From an uncultured Clostridium sp. (GTDB lineage Bacteria > Bacillota > Clostridia > TANB77 > CAG-508), in assembly GCA_947651825.1 (NCBI GenBank), contig CANTAQ010000001.1:332598-396597 (forward strand): 64,000 bases of DNA, in the 5' to 3' direction. The position numbers and the translations under genes are program-made. The number at the start of each line of letters is the position of its first letter. The first letter of the stretch is position 1. Shown in pieces: positions 18,845 through 28,698 of the stretch. Below the pieces are notes generated by a model. The model was not told where the DNA came from, made no database searches, and worked only from the letters and a program-made list of their open reading frames with translations.

Positions 18845-19954
18845 ATGGATAAAATTGAAAAAATAGGTAGATTTGAAGCAATCACTCTTTTAATAACATT
18901 GATTGCAAATAATATTATTTTTAATATTTCTTCTATGGTATTACATTCTACTGGTACTGGTTCATGGGTAAATATTATCTATCTTAGTATAGTCTCAATT
19001 GTATTTATAGTTATTGTTTCTGCTCTTTTTAAATCTTTCAGTAATTCTGATATAGTAGATGTTTCAGAATATTTAGGAGGAAAATTTTTAAAATATCTTA
19101 TAGCTACACTTTATATAATATTTTTTGTTGTATTTTCTGCTCTTTGTTTAAGATATTTTTCAAATAGTTTACAACTTATATATTTTAAATATAGTCCACT
19201 AATATTTATAATGTTACTTTTTATAATTCCTGTTATTATTTCTAACAAAGCTGGGCTAAAAGGTATTGTTGGTGTAACAAGGTTATCTTTTCCTTTTACT
19301 TTTTTTGGAATTGTTATTTTAATGTTTGCAGCTTCAAATGATTTTGTGTGGCAATATTTATTTCCTGCATTTGGTTATGGAATGGATTCTATTTTTCTTA
19401 ATGGTTTAACTAATCTTTTTGCATTTAATGTAATTTCTTATCTGTTTTTATTAAAACCAATGTTAAAAGAGGAAAAACATTTTAAAACCATTTCAATTAT
19501 TTCAGTAATTGTTTGTGGAATTTATATCTTAGTTTCTATTCTATCTTTACTTATGACTTTTCCGTTTATTGTAGAAACTGATGAAATGTTTAGTATATAC
19601 TTATTAACTAGATTAGTTTCCTTTGGGAATTTTTTACAAAGAGTTGATGCTATTTTTATACTTTTATGGATTTTTATATTTTTGACTTTTTTAAGCTTTA
19701 ATTTCTATTGCATCCTAAAATTGTTTAAAAAGATATTTAACATTGCTAATTCCAGTGAAATGAGTTATAGCTTATCAGCACTAATTATAGGTCTAGCTCT
19801 CGTCTTTAAAGATATTCGTGTTGTTAAATATATATTTAGAAATTATTTAAAGTTATATGCTGTAATACTAATATTTGTAGTAAGTTTCATTATTCTTTTG
19901 CTTGCTTATTTCAAAAAGAAAAAATCTAGAAGAAAGGATATGATAAAAAAATGA
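18845..19954 (+). CDS. GerB-family germinant receptor permease
   Basis: 369 residues, ten or so predicted membrane helices, of the spore permease family (amino-acid-polyamine transporter fold). Matches include an N-terminal KIGRFEAITLLI, VSEYLGGKF and FPAFGYGMDSI. It forms the B subunit of the receptor and probably holds the germinant site. It begins 11 bp after gerA and overlaps gerC by 4 bp (ATGA), which implies translational coupling. No CGG codon. Confidence 0.92.
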   Translation: MDKIEKIGRFEAITLLITLIANNIIFNISSMVLHSTGTGSWVNIIYLSIVSIVFIVIVSALFKSFSNSDIVDVSEYLGGKFLKYLIATLYIIFFVVFSALCLRYFSNSLQLIYFKYSPLIFIMLLFIIPVIISNKAGLKGIVGVTRLSFPFTFFGIVILMFAASNDFVWQYLFPAFGYGMDSIFLNGLTNLFAFNVISYLFLLKPMLKEEKHFKTISIISVIVCGIYILVSILSLLMTFPFIVETDEMFSIYLLTRLVSFGNFLQRVDAIFILLWIFIFLTFLSFNFYCILKLFKKIFNIANSSEMSYSLSALIIGLALVFKDIRVVKYIFRNYLKLYAVILIFVVSFIILLLAYFKKKKSRRKDMIKK

Positions 19955-21141
19955 AATATAAACAAATTATTTTAATCTTATTGTTGTGCATATTCTTTCT
20001 TACTGGTTGTTCTAATTCTGCTGGTGTTGAAACTAGAGCCTATGTTGTTGCAATAGGTATTGATGAAGGCGAATCAAAACCTATAAAACTTAGTTTACAA
20101 ATAGCCATATTAAGTTCTTCAGATAGCTCTAGTGGTGCACAAAAAGACAATTCTAGTATTATATCTGTTGAATGTAGCGATATAGATTCTGGAATCAGTT
20201 TAATAAATAGTTATATCAGCAAACAGATTGATTTATCACACTGTAAAGCTATAATAATATCCGAAACTCTCGCTTCTGCTGGAATTTCTAAATATATTTA
20301 TACACTTGTTAATAATGTAGAAGTTAGACCAGGTTGTAATGTCATAATCAGTAAATGTCTAGCCTCTGACTTTTTAAATAATTTTAAACCAGTATTAGAA
20401 GCTGTACAATCTAATTATTATGAATCTATATTAAATTCTAGTGAATATACAGGTTATATAGATGATTTACATTTAAGCAATTTTTATTCTAAGTTCTTAA
20501 GTACCGCTTCTGAAGCTGTTGCAATACTTGGTGGAATAAGCTCAGATGAACCAATTACTCCAGATTCTGAATATATTGCTGGAAAAACCAGTATTGAAGG
20601 AAAAAACAAAATAGAAAATTTTGGAACAGCAGTATTTAAAGGAGATAAATTAGTTGGTGAACTAAATAATTTAGAAACATTGTGTCATTTAATTGTAACT
20701 AACAGATTAGAAAACGCTACTATAACTATACCTAATCCTCTTGATTACACATCTGATGTTTCAATCTATATACATCTAACCAAAAATACTGAAAATCATG
20801 TTGAACTAATTAATAATTATCCTTATATAAAAACAAAAGCTCATATAACAGGTAATGTGTTATCTTTAACAAATTCTTTAGATTTAACAGATAAAGAAAC
20901 TTTAGATATGTTAAATTCTTCTATAAATACCTATTTAGAAAAAAATATTAGTTCATATCTATATAAAACATCAAAAGAATTTAAATCTGATATAGCTGGA
21001 TTTGGTAAATATATGTTGCCAAAATATTTGACTTGGCAAGATTGGATTGACTCAGATTGGTCTAACAATTATGAAAATGCATTCTTTGATGTTAGTATAG
21101 AAACTAATATTCAAAGTGGTTATCTTTATAACAAAATATAA
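19951..21141 (+). CDS. GerC-family germinant receptor lipoprotein
   Basis: 396 residues. Lipoprotein signal with lipobox FLTGC (Cys about 20), then RAYVVAIGIDEGE, typical of Ger(x)C proteins, a central domain with ISEALASxxxxKY-like elements (IISETLASAGISKYIYTL) and a C-terminal domain. It is the C subunit anchored on the outer face of the spore inner membrane. It overlaps gerB by 4 bp. Confidence 0.92.
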   Translation: MKYKQIILILLLCIFFLTGCSNSAGVETRAYVVAIGIDEGESKPIKLSLQIAILSSSDSSSGAQKDNSSIISVECSDIDSGISLINSYISKQIDLSHCKAIIISETLASAGISKYIYTLVNNVEVRPGCNVIISKCLASDFLNNFKPVLEAVQSNYYESILNSSEYTGYIDDLHLSNFYSKFLSTASEAVAILGGISSDEPITPDSEYIAGKTSIEGKNKIENFGTAVFKGDKLVGELNNLETLCHLIVTNRLENATITIPNPLDYTSDVSIYIHLTKNTENHVELINNYPYIKTKAHITGNVLSLTNSLDLTDKETLDMLNSSINTYLEKNISSYLYKTSKEFKSDIAGFGKYMLPKYLTWQDWIDSDWSNNYENAFFDVSIETNIQSGYLYNKI

Positions 21142-21148
21142 ATTTCAC

Positions 21149-21187
21149 AAAAACCTCTTACTTATTAATTTTAGTTAGAGGTTTTTA
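21149..21187 (+). terminator. Hairpin between gerC and the small membrane gene
   Basis: 9-bp stem AAAACCTCT/AGAGGTTTT with T-run, 10-40 bp after the gerC stop. It may end the ger transcript partially, leaving some read-through into the 57-residue gene. Confidence 0.65.
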
Positions 21188-21213
21188 AATATAAAATTCT
21201 AGGAGGTCTTATT

Positions 21214-21387
21214 TTGAAAACTTTTATTCTTATACTATCATTTCTAGTTCTAATAAAAACTATCAGCTATGGAATTTATGAAATAAAAACAAACAGCAAT
21301 ATAATTGCTGGTATAACCATAATTATAATTGCTGCTATTAGCTCAATACTACCTAATGTTATAATATATATTAACGGAATAATTTAA
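21214..21387 (+). CDS. Small two-helix membrane protein, candidate Ger receptor D subunit
   Basis: 57 residues from TTG 21214, six bases after AGGAGG (21201-21206). Two hydrophobic helices (FILILSFLVLIKTI and IIAGITIIIIAAISSILPNVI) are joined by a short charged loop. Short two-helix proteins encoded next to ger operons are known as D subunits that tune receptor function, and the position after gerC fits. It overlaps the convergent secG stop by 4 bp. The identification rests on size, topology and position only. Confidence 0.55.
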   Translation: MKTFILILSFLVLIKTISYGIYEIKTNSNIIAGITIIIIAAISSILPNVIIYINGII

Positions 21388-21611
21388 TATACTATTCCTA
21401 ATGTTATTGCAAGTATTACAAACACAACTCCTAAGAACATTGTAAATCTCTTTACTTTCCCTTCAGTTGTTCTTCCTTTATTTTTTTCATAGAAAGATCC
21501 TCCACCAGTAATTGCTTCTGATGCTCCTCCATCTTCCTTTGATTGAGATATTGTTAATATTGTTAATAAAACTGCTATAATTGCATATACGATAATTAGT
21601 AAAGTTTTCAC
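21384..21611 (-). CDS. secG: Preprotein translocase subunit SecG
   Basis: 75 residues with two membrane helices and the conserved linker (QSKEDGGASEAITGGGSFYEKNKGRT), as in SecG. It assists SecYE during SecA-driven export. GGAGG precedes ATG. Single gene, convergent with the ger operon. Confidence 0.93.
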   Translation of the reverse strand: MKTLLIIVYAIIAVLLTILTISQSKEDGGASEAITGGGSFYEKNKGRTTEGKVKRFTMFLGVVFVILAITLGIVY

Positions 21612-21708
21612 TATTATTCCCTCCTATTTTAAATCGACTTAATTATTGTAACATAAATGAATTTAAAAAGCAAGAGTTTTATAATGTTTTATATCGCAAA
21701 TTTACTTT

Positions 21709-24187
21709 TTATTCCACACTCTTTAAACTATCTATCATATCTATTTTCTTTAGTGTAAAATGCACTATAAAATCTACTATAAATGAAAATCCTGCTGTAA
21801 TTAATGTTGCATATAAATAACTAAGTGGTTCAATTTCTTTTATAAATCTGAAATCTGATATTTCACAAGTGGTTATTATAAAATTAGTTAAGAAATATCC
21901 TCCGCACTAATCCTATTGCTATCCCTGCAACTGTAAAAATTATACTTTCTCTGCTTATATATGCATCTACTTCCTTGTTATAAAATCCTAAAACTTTTAA
22001 AGTCGCTATTTCTCTTTTTCTTTCACTAATATTAACATTTGCTAAATTATATAATACTGTTAATGCTAATATTGCAGATGCCATTATTAATATAATTATT
22101 ACATAGTCTAATGATTTTAACATATCATTTATTGTTTCTATCAATCCATCTACCATTGTAATTGACGCTATATTTGAATCTTGCAATATCTTTTCTGAGA
22201 GAGTATTTTGTTGATTTTTATTTAAATCTATTGTATTAATCCAAAGTAAATTTGTTTCTGATTTTCCAACAACATTTTCATAATTTTCCTTTGAAATATA
22301 TACATAATGGTCAATATAATTTCTAACTACATCTTGAACTTTAAATTCATATCCTTTGCCATCATTTACTGATAATATAATAGTGTCTCCTTCTTTTGTA
22401 TTTAACATTTCTGCCAATTTATCAGTAATTATTACACCATTATCCCCTAGGTTTACTTCTTCTAAATTTTCGTCATACAATGTACATACTTTTTCAAATT
22501 CTTCTTTATCTTCTGGAATGATTATATTAGTAGTTTTTTGTATGTTTGCTTTTTTTACCTCTCCTGTTTCTGCAGTTATACTTATTATTTCTGTTATTTC
22601 ATCATAACTTTGTAATTTTTTCATTGTATCCTTGCTATTTTCTTTAAGATATATTATTCCATCATACTTATATGTTTCTCCATATTGTTTTGAAACAATT
22701 TTTGTTATTGAATCCCTAAGTCCAAAACCTGAAAGTGTTAGCGCTGTACAGCCTGCAATTCCTATAATTGTCATTAATGCTTTTTTCTTATATCTAAATA
22801 GATTTCTTATTGTTACTTTTTTTGAAAAGCTTATGTGGTCCCAGACTATTTTTATTCTTTCTAAGAATACTCTCTTTCCTGCTTTTGGTGCCTTTGGTCT
22901 CATTAAGTTTGAAGGCATAGACATCAATTCTTTTCTACAAACGGCAAAAGTTGCTCCAACAATGCATATAAAGGCTATTCCAAGTCCAATTAATCCATTT
23001 TCTATTCTAAATGGTGTCATTAAATTTGGAACTTTATATAACAATCCATATGTATTCCAAATAACTGCTGGTAATAGATAAAAACATATAAGCATACCTA
23101 TTATTCCACCAACAATGCATGCAATTGATGCATACAATATATATTTGAATAATATATTTCTATTTGAGTATCCTAGTGCCTTTAAAGTTCCTATTTCTGT
23201 TCGTTCCTCTTCAACCATTCTTGTCATTGATGTTAGACTAATTAATACTGCTATTATATAAAAAACTATTGGGAACACCCCTGCTAAGTTTGTTATACTT
23301 TCTATTGCCTGTACTATTCCATAATATCCTGAATTATCTGTTCTTGTTTGTATATACCATTTGTTTTGCTCTATTTCTGGTAGTTGAATATTTTCTTCTG
23401 GTATTCCCATATCTAGCATTTGCTTTTTTGTATCTTCTATTAATTGATTCTCTCTTGCTTTTTCTCTTGTTTCTTTTATCATTTCTATACTTTCTTTTGC
23501 ATTTTCAACTAATTCATCATACTTTTTACTTTGAGACTTTACTTCTGTTGCTCCCAATACTCTTGCACATATGCTAGTGTAGTAGTTAAAATCTAATAAC
23601 CTTTTACCATAAATATAACAATTTATTGTTCCAGTTCCCAGTGTTGTTGTTCCTCTTTCATTTGATATATAAAGAGGACTTTTACATAATCCGACTATTG
23701 TTAATTCTTTCTTCAAAACACTTTCATCTTCTGTTTTTATTTGTATCTTATCTCCAATTTTATAATTATTATATAATGCAAATTTTTCATCTAATACACA
23801 TTCATTATCATTTTCTATTATTCTTCCCTCTTCTATATATGGAGTATTTATCTCTTCATTATATTCAATTATTCTTGCTACATATTCTTTGTTTTTTATT
23901 TCAATTAGATAGTCTTTTTCTTTTATTCCATATGCTTCTTCTATTCCTTCTGTCTCTTCAATTTTCTGCACATCTTCTTCAGTTAATCCTAATATTGCTT
24001 GAATACTTATATCATATGTTTTTGTTTCATCTAAATATTTATCTAAAGTATCTTCCATGTCTGGACTTGCTGCTGTTAATCCTGCAAAAAATCCCACACC
24101 TAGTAATGCCATAAATAACATTGATAGAAACCTTTTTTTATTTTTTAATATTGATTTTAGACTGTTTTTTAGTAGTGCTTTTTTCAT
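21709..24187 (-). CDS. FtsX/MacB-type ABC transporter permease, read through a CGG +1 frameshift
   Basis: Joined protein 825 residues. N-terminal helix, large extracellular domain, three-helix FtsX domain (LTSMTRMVEEERTEIGTLKAL), a second extracellular domain and a second FtsX domain (NVNISERKREIATLKVLGF). In the 0 frame it stops at 21884 after IAIGLVRRIFLN, losing the last two helices. CGG at 21902-21904 marks the break: skipping C reads GGA GGA TAT TTC and continues for 64 codons (GGYFLTNFII... to IDMIDSLKSVE), ending at TAA 21709-21711, the normal end for the family. It works with the ATPase at 24388. Likely an exporter or a bacitracin/peptide-type transporter; substrate unknown. Confidence 0.87.
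21902..21904 (-). other. CGG +1 frameshift site in the ABC permease
   Basis: TTA-GTG-CGG-AGG; skipping the C at 21904 reads GGA GGA TAT and adds the missing C-terminal helices. Confidence 0.85.
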
Positions 24188-24295
24188 ATTTTTCCTTTCT
24201 TTTTTTTAATCTGTAAGTCGCCCAAGAGTGCGACCTATACATATTTATTCTGAATCTCAATTCAAGTTGTTTTATTGTACGATACAGCTCCACGT

Positions 24296-24349
24296 GGAAA
24301 TTAACTTTTAAAAATCGACTAAAGAGGATTTTTAAAAAGTTTAATTTCC
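24296..24349. repeat. Long imperfect hairpin between ABC ATPase and permease genes
   Basis: About 21 paired bases (GGAAATTAA-CTTTT-AAAAATC and its complement, two bulges). Its place between the two cistrons suggests an attenuator or RNA-processing site that sets their ratio. Confidence 0.5.
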
Positions 24350-24387
24350 AGTAAGATAGAGCAGATTAGTTAATCAAATAATTAAGT

Positions 24388-25089
24388 CTACCACTCGATT
24401 TCTTCAATTGGAATTGGATTATCATTTATTTCTATTTTCTCTGCTGTTCCATTTTTAAAATATATTACCTTATCTGCCATTGGTGCTATTGCTGTATTAT
24501 GTGTTATTATAACTACTGTCATTTTTTCTTTTCTACAAGTATCTTGCAATAGTGTTAAAATTTGCTTTCCTGTTTTATAATCCAATGCTCCTGTTGGTTC
24601 ATCACATAATAATAGTTTTGGATTTTTAGCTATTGCTCTTGCAATTGCAACTCTTTGTTGTTCTCCTCCTGATAATTGTGCTGGAAAGTTTTTCATTCTA
24701 TCCTTAAGTCCTACTTTTTCTAGTACTTCTTCTACATTTAAACTATCTTTACAAATCTGTGTTGCAAGTTCTACATTTTCTTTTGCAGTTAAGTTTTGTA
24801 CCAAATTGTAAAATTGGAATACGAATCCAATATCTTCTCTTCTGTATTTAGTTAATTCCTTATTTTTCAAGGTAGTTATTTCTTTTTTATCTACTAAAAC
24901 TTTTCCTGATGTTGCTGTATCCATTCCACCTAATATATTTAAAGTTGTTGTTTTTCCTGCTCCACTTGGACCTACTATTATAACTAATTCCCCTTTTTTT
25001 ATTTGAAAACTTGTATTATTTAAAGCATCTATGATAACTTCTCCCATTTTGTATTGTTTATTTACTTTTTTGAATTCTATATATGCCAT
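24388..25089 (-). CDS. ABC transporter ATP-binding protein (MacB/LolD type)
   Basis: 233 residues. Walker [10 protein letters not shown] near 40-48, Q-loop FQFYNL, signature LSGGEQQR, Walker [13 protein letters not shown] and switch His in VVIITHN. The sequence type matches ATPases paired with FtsX-like permeases. AAGGAG precedes ATG. The permease gene lies 200 bp downstream on the same strand. Confidence 0.94.
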   Translation of the reverse strand: MAYIEFKKVNKQYKMGEVIIDALNNTSFQIKKGELVIIVGPSGAGKTTTLNILGGMDTATSGKVLVDKKEITTLKNKELTKYRREDIGFVFQFYNLVQNLTAKENVELATQICKDSLNVEEVLEKVGLKDRMKNFPAQLSGGEQQRVAIARAIAKNPKLLLCDEPTGALDYKTGKQILTLLQDTCRKEKMTVVIITHNTAIAPMADKVIYFKNGTAEKIEINDNPIPIEEIEW

Positions 25090-25331
25090 ATTTCTTCTCC
25101 TTTTTATTGTTTACATTTTATGTATTATATCATAAAAATAAAGGAAACAAAAGTATCAAAAGTCAAACGATTTACTCTCTATCATTATTTACTCTTAGTT
25201 CCTTTTACCAAGAGAAAGGAGCAGCCTTTGGGGTCTGGTCCTCCTCTTCGCATTGTCTAATTTTATTCTTTTTATTTAATGAAACAATTTTTATACTATA
25301 GCCTAAATGAATAACCATTTTTCTATAAGAT
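25090..25331. other. Upstream region of the ABC operon
   Basis: No gene seen. A TATAAT about 30 bp before the ATPase start (minus strand) lacks a clear -35. The part at about 25200-25260 is GC-richer than its surroundings and could be a remnant of inserted DNA. Confidence 0.3.
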
Positions 25332-25380
25332 AAAAATGCCCCAGGCACTCTAGACATATTATGTTCTAAAGTGCCTGGGG
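25332..25380 (-). terminator. Terminator of the acquired coiled-coil lipoprotein gene
   Basis: 11-bp perfect stem CCCCAGGCACT/AGTGCCTGGGG, then CATTTTTAT on the minus strand. Confidence 0.8.
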
Positions 25381-25430
25381 ACTTAATTCTCCTATTAAGG
25401 TTTCCTTGTTTGTCGGTTTATGATTCAGTT

Positions 25431-26180
25431 TTAGTATTGCGTACTGTAAACAAATTGCCCATTCTTCTCAGCTCGAAGAACAACAAGGGTTTGGCAAATG
25501 TCATACAGACTTACCTTTCCATCCATGGCTTTTGTTTCCAACATTGTCGGCATACCAACAATTGAATAATGGTCTCCATTAATCGCAATGGATGTATCTC
25601 CCTCTAAGAACTCTTCCATGGTAAATTCATAGCCATAACTACCTTCTATGCTATTATGAATTCCCTTCAGTTCCAGTTCTGTGTCAGTGCGCAGGTCAGT
25701 AACTTTATTGTTCTTACTGTCAACCTTAAGGGCACGGATATCCTGGTTAAACAGTGTTGCTACAAACTGCAGCTCAGATGTTTTTACAAACACCTCCTTG
25801 TACCGTTCAGGAATTTCGCTGATGGATTGAAGTAACTGTGTCGTTTGCTGATTTTCGTCCTCGAGAGCTTTCGCTTTTTTTCTCAACTCCTCAAGGGCTT
25901 TTCCTTGTTCCTCCTTTTCTTTTTCCAAACTGGAAATGGTCTCGTCTTGGTCTTTGATTTGTCCTTGCAGGTCAGCAATTGTTTTTTCCTGCTCTTCGAT
26001 GGTTGCACTCTGCCCATTGGTTTGTTCAGTAAGCTCGTTTACCTGTGTTTTGAGCATCTCCTCGTTGCTTGGGCCTCCACAACCAGTGGTCAGAAGCATG
26101 AATGCTAGCAGATACACTATTGTAGTGCCTGCTGCTGCTATCCAACCTTTGCCTATTGTCCGCTTTTTGCTCTGTCTCAT
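25431..26180 (-). CDS. Acquired lipoprotein with coiled coil, unknown
   Basis: 249 residues from ATG 26180, five bases after GGAGG. Basic head, hydrophobic helix and lipobox LTTGCGG (Cys about 34). Residues ~45-110 are a heptad-rich coiled coil (LKTQVNELTEQ, EEQEKTIADLQGQIKDQ, ISSLEKEKEEQ). A globular domain follows (~120-249), not recognised. GC-richer than the host, with two in-frame CGG (AAG CGG ACA at codon 7; GAA CGG TAC). A +1 slip at the first meets TAG two codons later. Own promoter and terminator, single gene between host operons. Confidence 0.7.
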   Translation of the reverse strand: MRQSKKRTIGKGWIAAAGTTIVYLLAFMLLTTGCGGPSNEEMLKTQVNELTEQTNGQSATIEEQEKTIADLQGQIKDQDETISSLEKEKEEQGKALEELRKKAKALEDENQQTTQLLQSISEIPERYKEVFVKTSELQFVATLFNQDIRALKVDSKNNKVTDLRTDTELELKGIHNSIEGSYGYEFTMEEFLEGDTSIAINGDHYSIVGMPTMLETKAMDGKVSLYDICQTLVVLRAEKNGQFVYSTQY

Positions 26181-26222
26181 GTTTACCTCCAAAAAAATTT
26201 TTAGGATAAAGCCTACAATATT

Positions 26223-26251
26223 ATTATATATTTTTTCTAGTTTTATGTCAA
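26223..26251 (-). promoter_or_regulatory. Promoter of the coiled-coil lipoprotein gene
   Basis: TTGACA (26246-26251), 17-bp spacer, TATAAT (26223-26228) on the minus strand: perfect consensus. Confidence 0.8.
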
Positions 26252-26280
26252 CTATATGCCTCTTACTTCTTTTTCACTAA

Positions 26281-26315
26281 ATAAAAAAATAGATGAAACA
26301 TATTCATCTATTTTT
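26281..26315 (-). terminator. Terminator of the por operon
   Basis: 13-bp A/T-rich stem (26285-26297 with 26303-26315) and a T-run on the minus strand, seven bases after the porB stop. Confidence 0.75.
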
Positions 26316-26321
26316 ATTATT

Positions 26322-27272
26322 TTATTCTCTATTTGTTATTTCTTCTAATCTTAATAGTTCTTCCCATCTCTTGTCTACTTCTTTTTGAAATTCTTCTATC
26401 ATCCATTCATTTCCTGGTTTAAACATATGCTTAAATCTCTTTTGTGGTTTTAAGAATTCTTCTACTGGTAGTTTATTAACTGGTTTGTAGTTTATTACAT
26501 ATCTTCCTTCTATTACTTCATATAATGGCCAATAACATGTCTCTACTGCTAATTTGTTTATCTTCATTAAATCTTCTGTTGCATAACCCCATCCTCTTGG
26601 ACATGGTGCTAATACATTTAGGAAGCATGCTCCTTCTGTATATATAGCTTTTTCTGATTTTTCGTATAAGTCTTTAAAATTATTTACCGCTGCTGTTTGT
26701 GCAACATATGGTAAATGGTGTGATGCCATTATTTCTGTTAAATCTTTTCTTGATTGCATTTTTCCAGGTACAACTGTTCCTGCTGGTGATGTTGTTGTAT
26801 CTGCAAATTTTGGTGTTGCTGATGAACGTTGGATACCAGTATTCATATATGCTCCATTATCATAGCATACATATACCATATCATGTCCTCTTTCCATTGC
26901 TCCTGATAAACTTTGAAGACCTATATCATATGTTCCTCCATCTCCACCAAATGCTATAAATTTTGTATCTTTTCCAGATAATTTATTTTGTCTTTTCATT
27001 GACTTATATGCAGCTTCTGCTCCTGATAATGTTGCTCCTGCACATTCAAATGCTGTATGAATAAAAGAATCTGTCCATGCTGTATATGGGTATATGAATG
27101 TTGAAACTTCCATACAACCTGTTGCATTGCATATTACTGCATGATCTTCTGGTTTTAGTGCTCTTAGTATCATTCTTCCTACTACTGGAGCTCCACAACC
27201 TGCACACATTCTATGTCCTGCTGTAAATCTTGCTGGTTTCTCAGCTACTATTTGTTTTAAATTATATGCCAT
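26322..27272 (-). CDS. porB: 2-oxoacid:ferredoxin oxidoreductase beta subunit (PorB)
   Basis: 316 residues. Thiamine-diphosphate binding subunit of pyruvate:ferredoxin oxidoreductase or a close relative. MCAGCGAPVVGR near the start supplies cluster/cofactor Cys residues, FGGDGGTYDIG is the TPP-Mg motif, and APCPRGWGY is typical of PorB. It begins four bases after the porA stop, last gene of the porGDAB operon. Pyruvate is the likeliest substrate from the four-subunit layout; 2-ketoisovalerate cannot be excluded. Confidence 0.93.
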   Translation of the reverse strand: MAYNLKQIVAEKPARFTAGHRMCAGCGAPVVGRMILRALKPEDHAVICNATGCMEVSTFIYPYTAWTDSFIHTAFECAGATLSGAEAAYKSMKRQNKLSGKDTKFIAFGGDGGTYDIGLQSLSGAMERGHDMVYVCYDNGAYMNTGIQRSSATPKFADTTTSPAGTVVPGKMQSRKDLTEIMASHHLPYVAQTAAVNNFKDLYEKSEKAIYTEGACFLNVLAPCPRGWGYATEDLMKINKLAVETCYWPLYEVIEGRYVINYKPVNKLPVEEFLKPQKRFKHMFKPGNEWMIEEFQKEVDKRWEELLRLEEITNRE

Positions 27273-27275
27273 GTT

Positions 27276-28461
27276 CTATTCCCTCCTTAATCCCAAATAT
27301 CTATATGGATTCTCAACTTTTTCACTATTAGCTACTTCTTTCAAATCTTCAAATACTTTTTCGATGTCATCTGATTTTGTATCTCTTCCACCTATTCCAT
27401 ATATATAGTTTACTGTTGGTACTTTTACATTTTCTGTATACATCGCTGATGTTACATCTGTAAATAATGGTCCACCAATTGCATTTAATCCATCTGCTTT
27501 GTCAAGTACTGCAATTGCTTTTGCTTTAGATAAAGCTTTTGCTAATTCTTCTCCTGGGAAAGGTCTGAACATTCTTAGTTTTACTACTCCTGCCTTTAAT
27601 CCATTTTCTCTTAGTTTATCTGCTGCATATTTTGCTGTTCCTGCTGTTGAATTCATGCAAACTACAACATATTCAGCATCTTCCATTTTATATTCTTCAA
27701 AGAAACTATATTTTCTTCCTGTTTCTTTTTCAAATTCTGCTGATACCTCAGCTATTACTTTTTTAGCGTTTCTCATTGCATCTGCTTGCCCGAGCTTTAT
27801 GTTCAAATAAATATGCTTGTAAGTCTAATGGTCCTACCGCTATTGGTTCTTTATCATTTAGTAAATAGTGTTCTGGTTTGTATGTTCCAACAAATTTCTT
27901 TACGAAATCATCCTCTTCTAATTCAATATTTTCTATTGAATGTGATGTTATAAATCCATCTTGACATACCATTAATGGTAATCTTACATTGCTATTTTCT
28001 GCAATTCTATGTGCCATAAGCAAATTATCATATGCTTCTTGATTATTTTCTGAAAATAACATTATCCATCCACTATCTCTTACACCCATTGCGTCTGAAT
28101 GGTCATTATGGATATTAAGCGGTCCTGATACTGCTCTATTTACTAATGACATTACTATTGGTAATCTCAAACTTGAAGCTATATATATCATTTCCCACAT
28201 TAAAGATAACCCATTTGCAGAAGTTGCTGTCATAGCTCTTGCTCCTGCTGATTCTGCTCCTATACATGCACTCATTGCACTATGTTCACTTTCTACTGCA
28301 ACAAATTCTGTATCTACAGTTCCATTGCTTACAAAAGTTGAAAAATATTGTGGTATTTCTGTTGATGGTGTTATTGGGAATGCTGCAACAACATCTGGAT
28401 TTATTTGTTTCATAGCAATTGCAGCTGCTTCATTACCACTTAAACGTTCTCTAATTGACAT
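27276..28461 (-). CDS. porA: 2-oxoacid:ferredoxin oxidoreductase alpha subunit (PorA), read through a CGG +1 frameshift
   Basis: Joined protein 394 residues, normal for PorA. MSIRERLSGNEAAAIAMKQI, AAFPITPSTEI and SEHSAMSACIGAESAGARAMTATS form the N-terminal domain; the C-terminal domain runs from ADAMRNAKKVI to NPYRYLGLRRE. In the 0 frame the gene ends early at EHKARASRCNEKR. At CGG 27790-27792 (AAA GCT CGG GCA), skipping C gives GCT GGG CAA GCA GAT GCA ATG, i.e. EHKAGQADAM, matching the family linker EHK..Q.EAM. This site is CGG-G, not CGG-A, so the fourth base is not fixed. A central metabolic enzyme should not be a pseudogene beside intact partners. Confidence 0.9.
27790..27792 (-). other. 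CGG +1 frameshift site in porA
   Basis: AAA-GCT-CGG-GCA; skipping the C at 27792 reads GGG (Gly). The only one of nine followed by G. Confidence 0.85.
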
Positions 28462-28698
28462 TTTATTTCCTCCTATTTTTTATATTTCTATTTGGAACGA
28501 CCAGGTAAAGGTCGTTCACTACACGTTTGATTATTTTTTTACATAAAACGAAGCAAATTAGGTATATTGCTTCTCCTATTATATTGAATAAATCAAAAAC
28601 GAGTATTGCTAGGAAAACCAATAAAAATTTTTGAGACTATACGCTGTATGTCAAAAAAATTTTTATGCAGTTTGACACCGCAAGACGAAGTTTTTCAT
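28462..28698. other. porD-porA intergenic region with hairpins
   Basis: 237 bp inside the por operon. An 8-bp perfect stem GAACGACC/GGTCGTTC (about 28495-28517) and a longer A/T-rich inverted repeat (about 28619-28664). No gene seen. Possible processing or attenuation region. Confidence 0.45.

Noticed and set aside
22632-23081. Antisense ORFs of 60-160 codons opposite long genes
   Set aside because: They are rich in Leu, Phe, Ile and Tyr, mirror the codon bias of the gene on the other strand, and lack ribosome sites.
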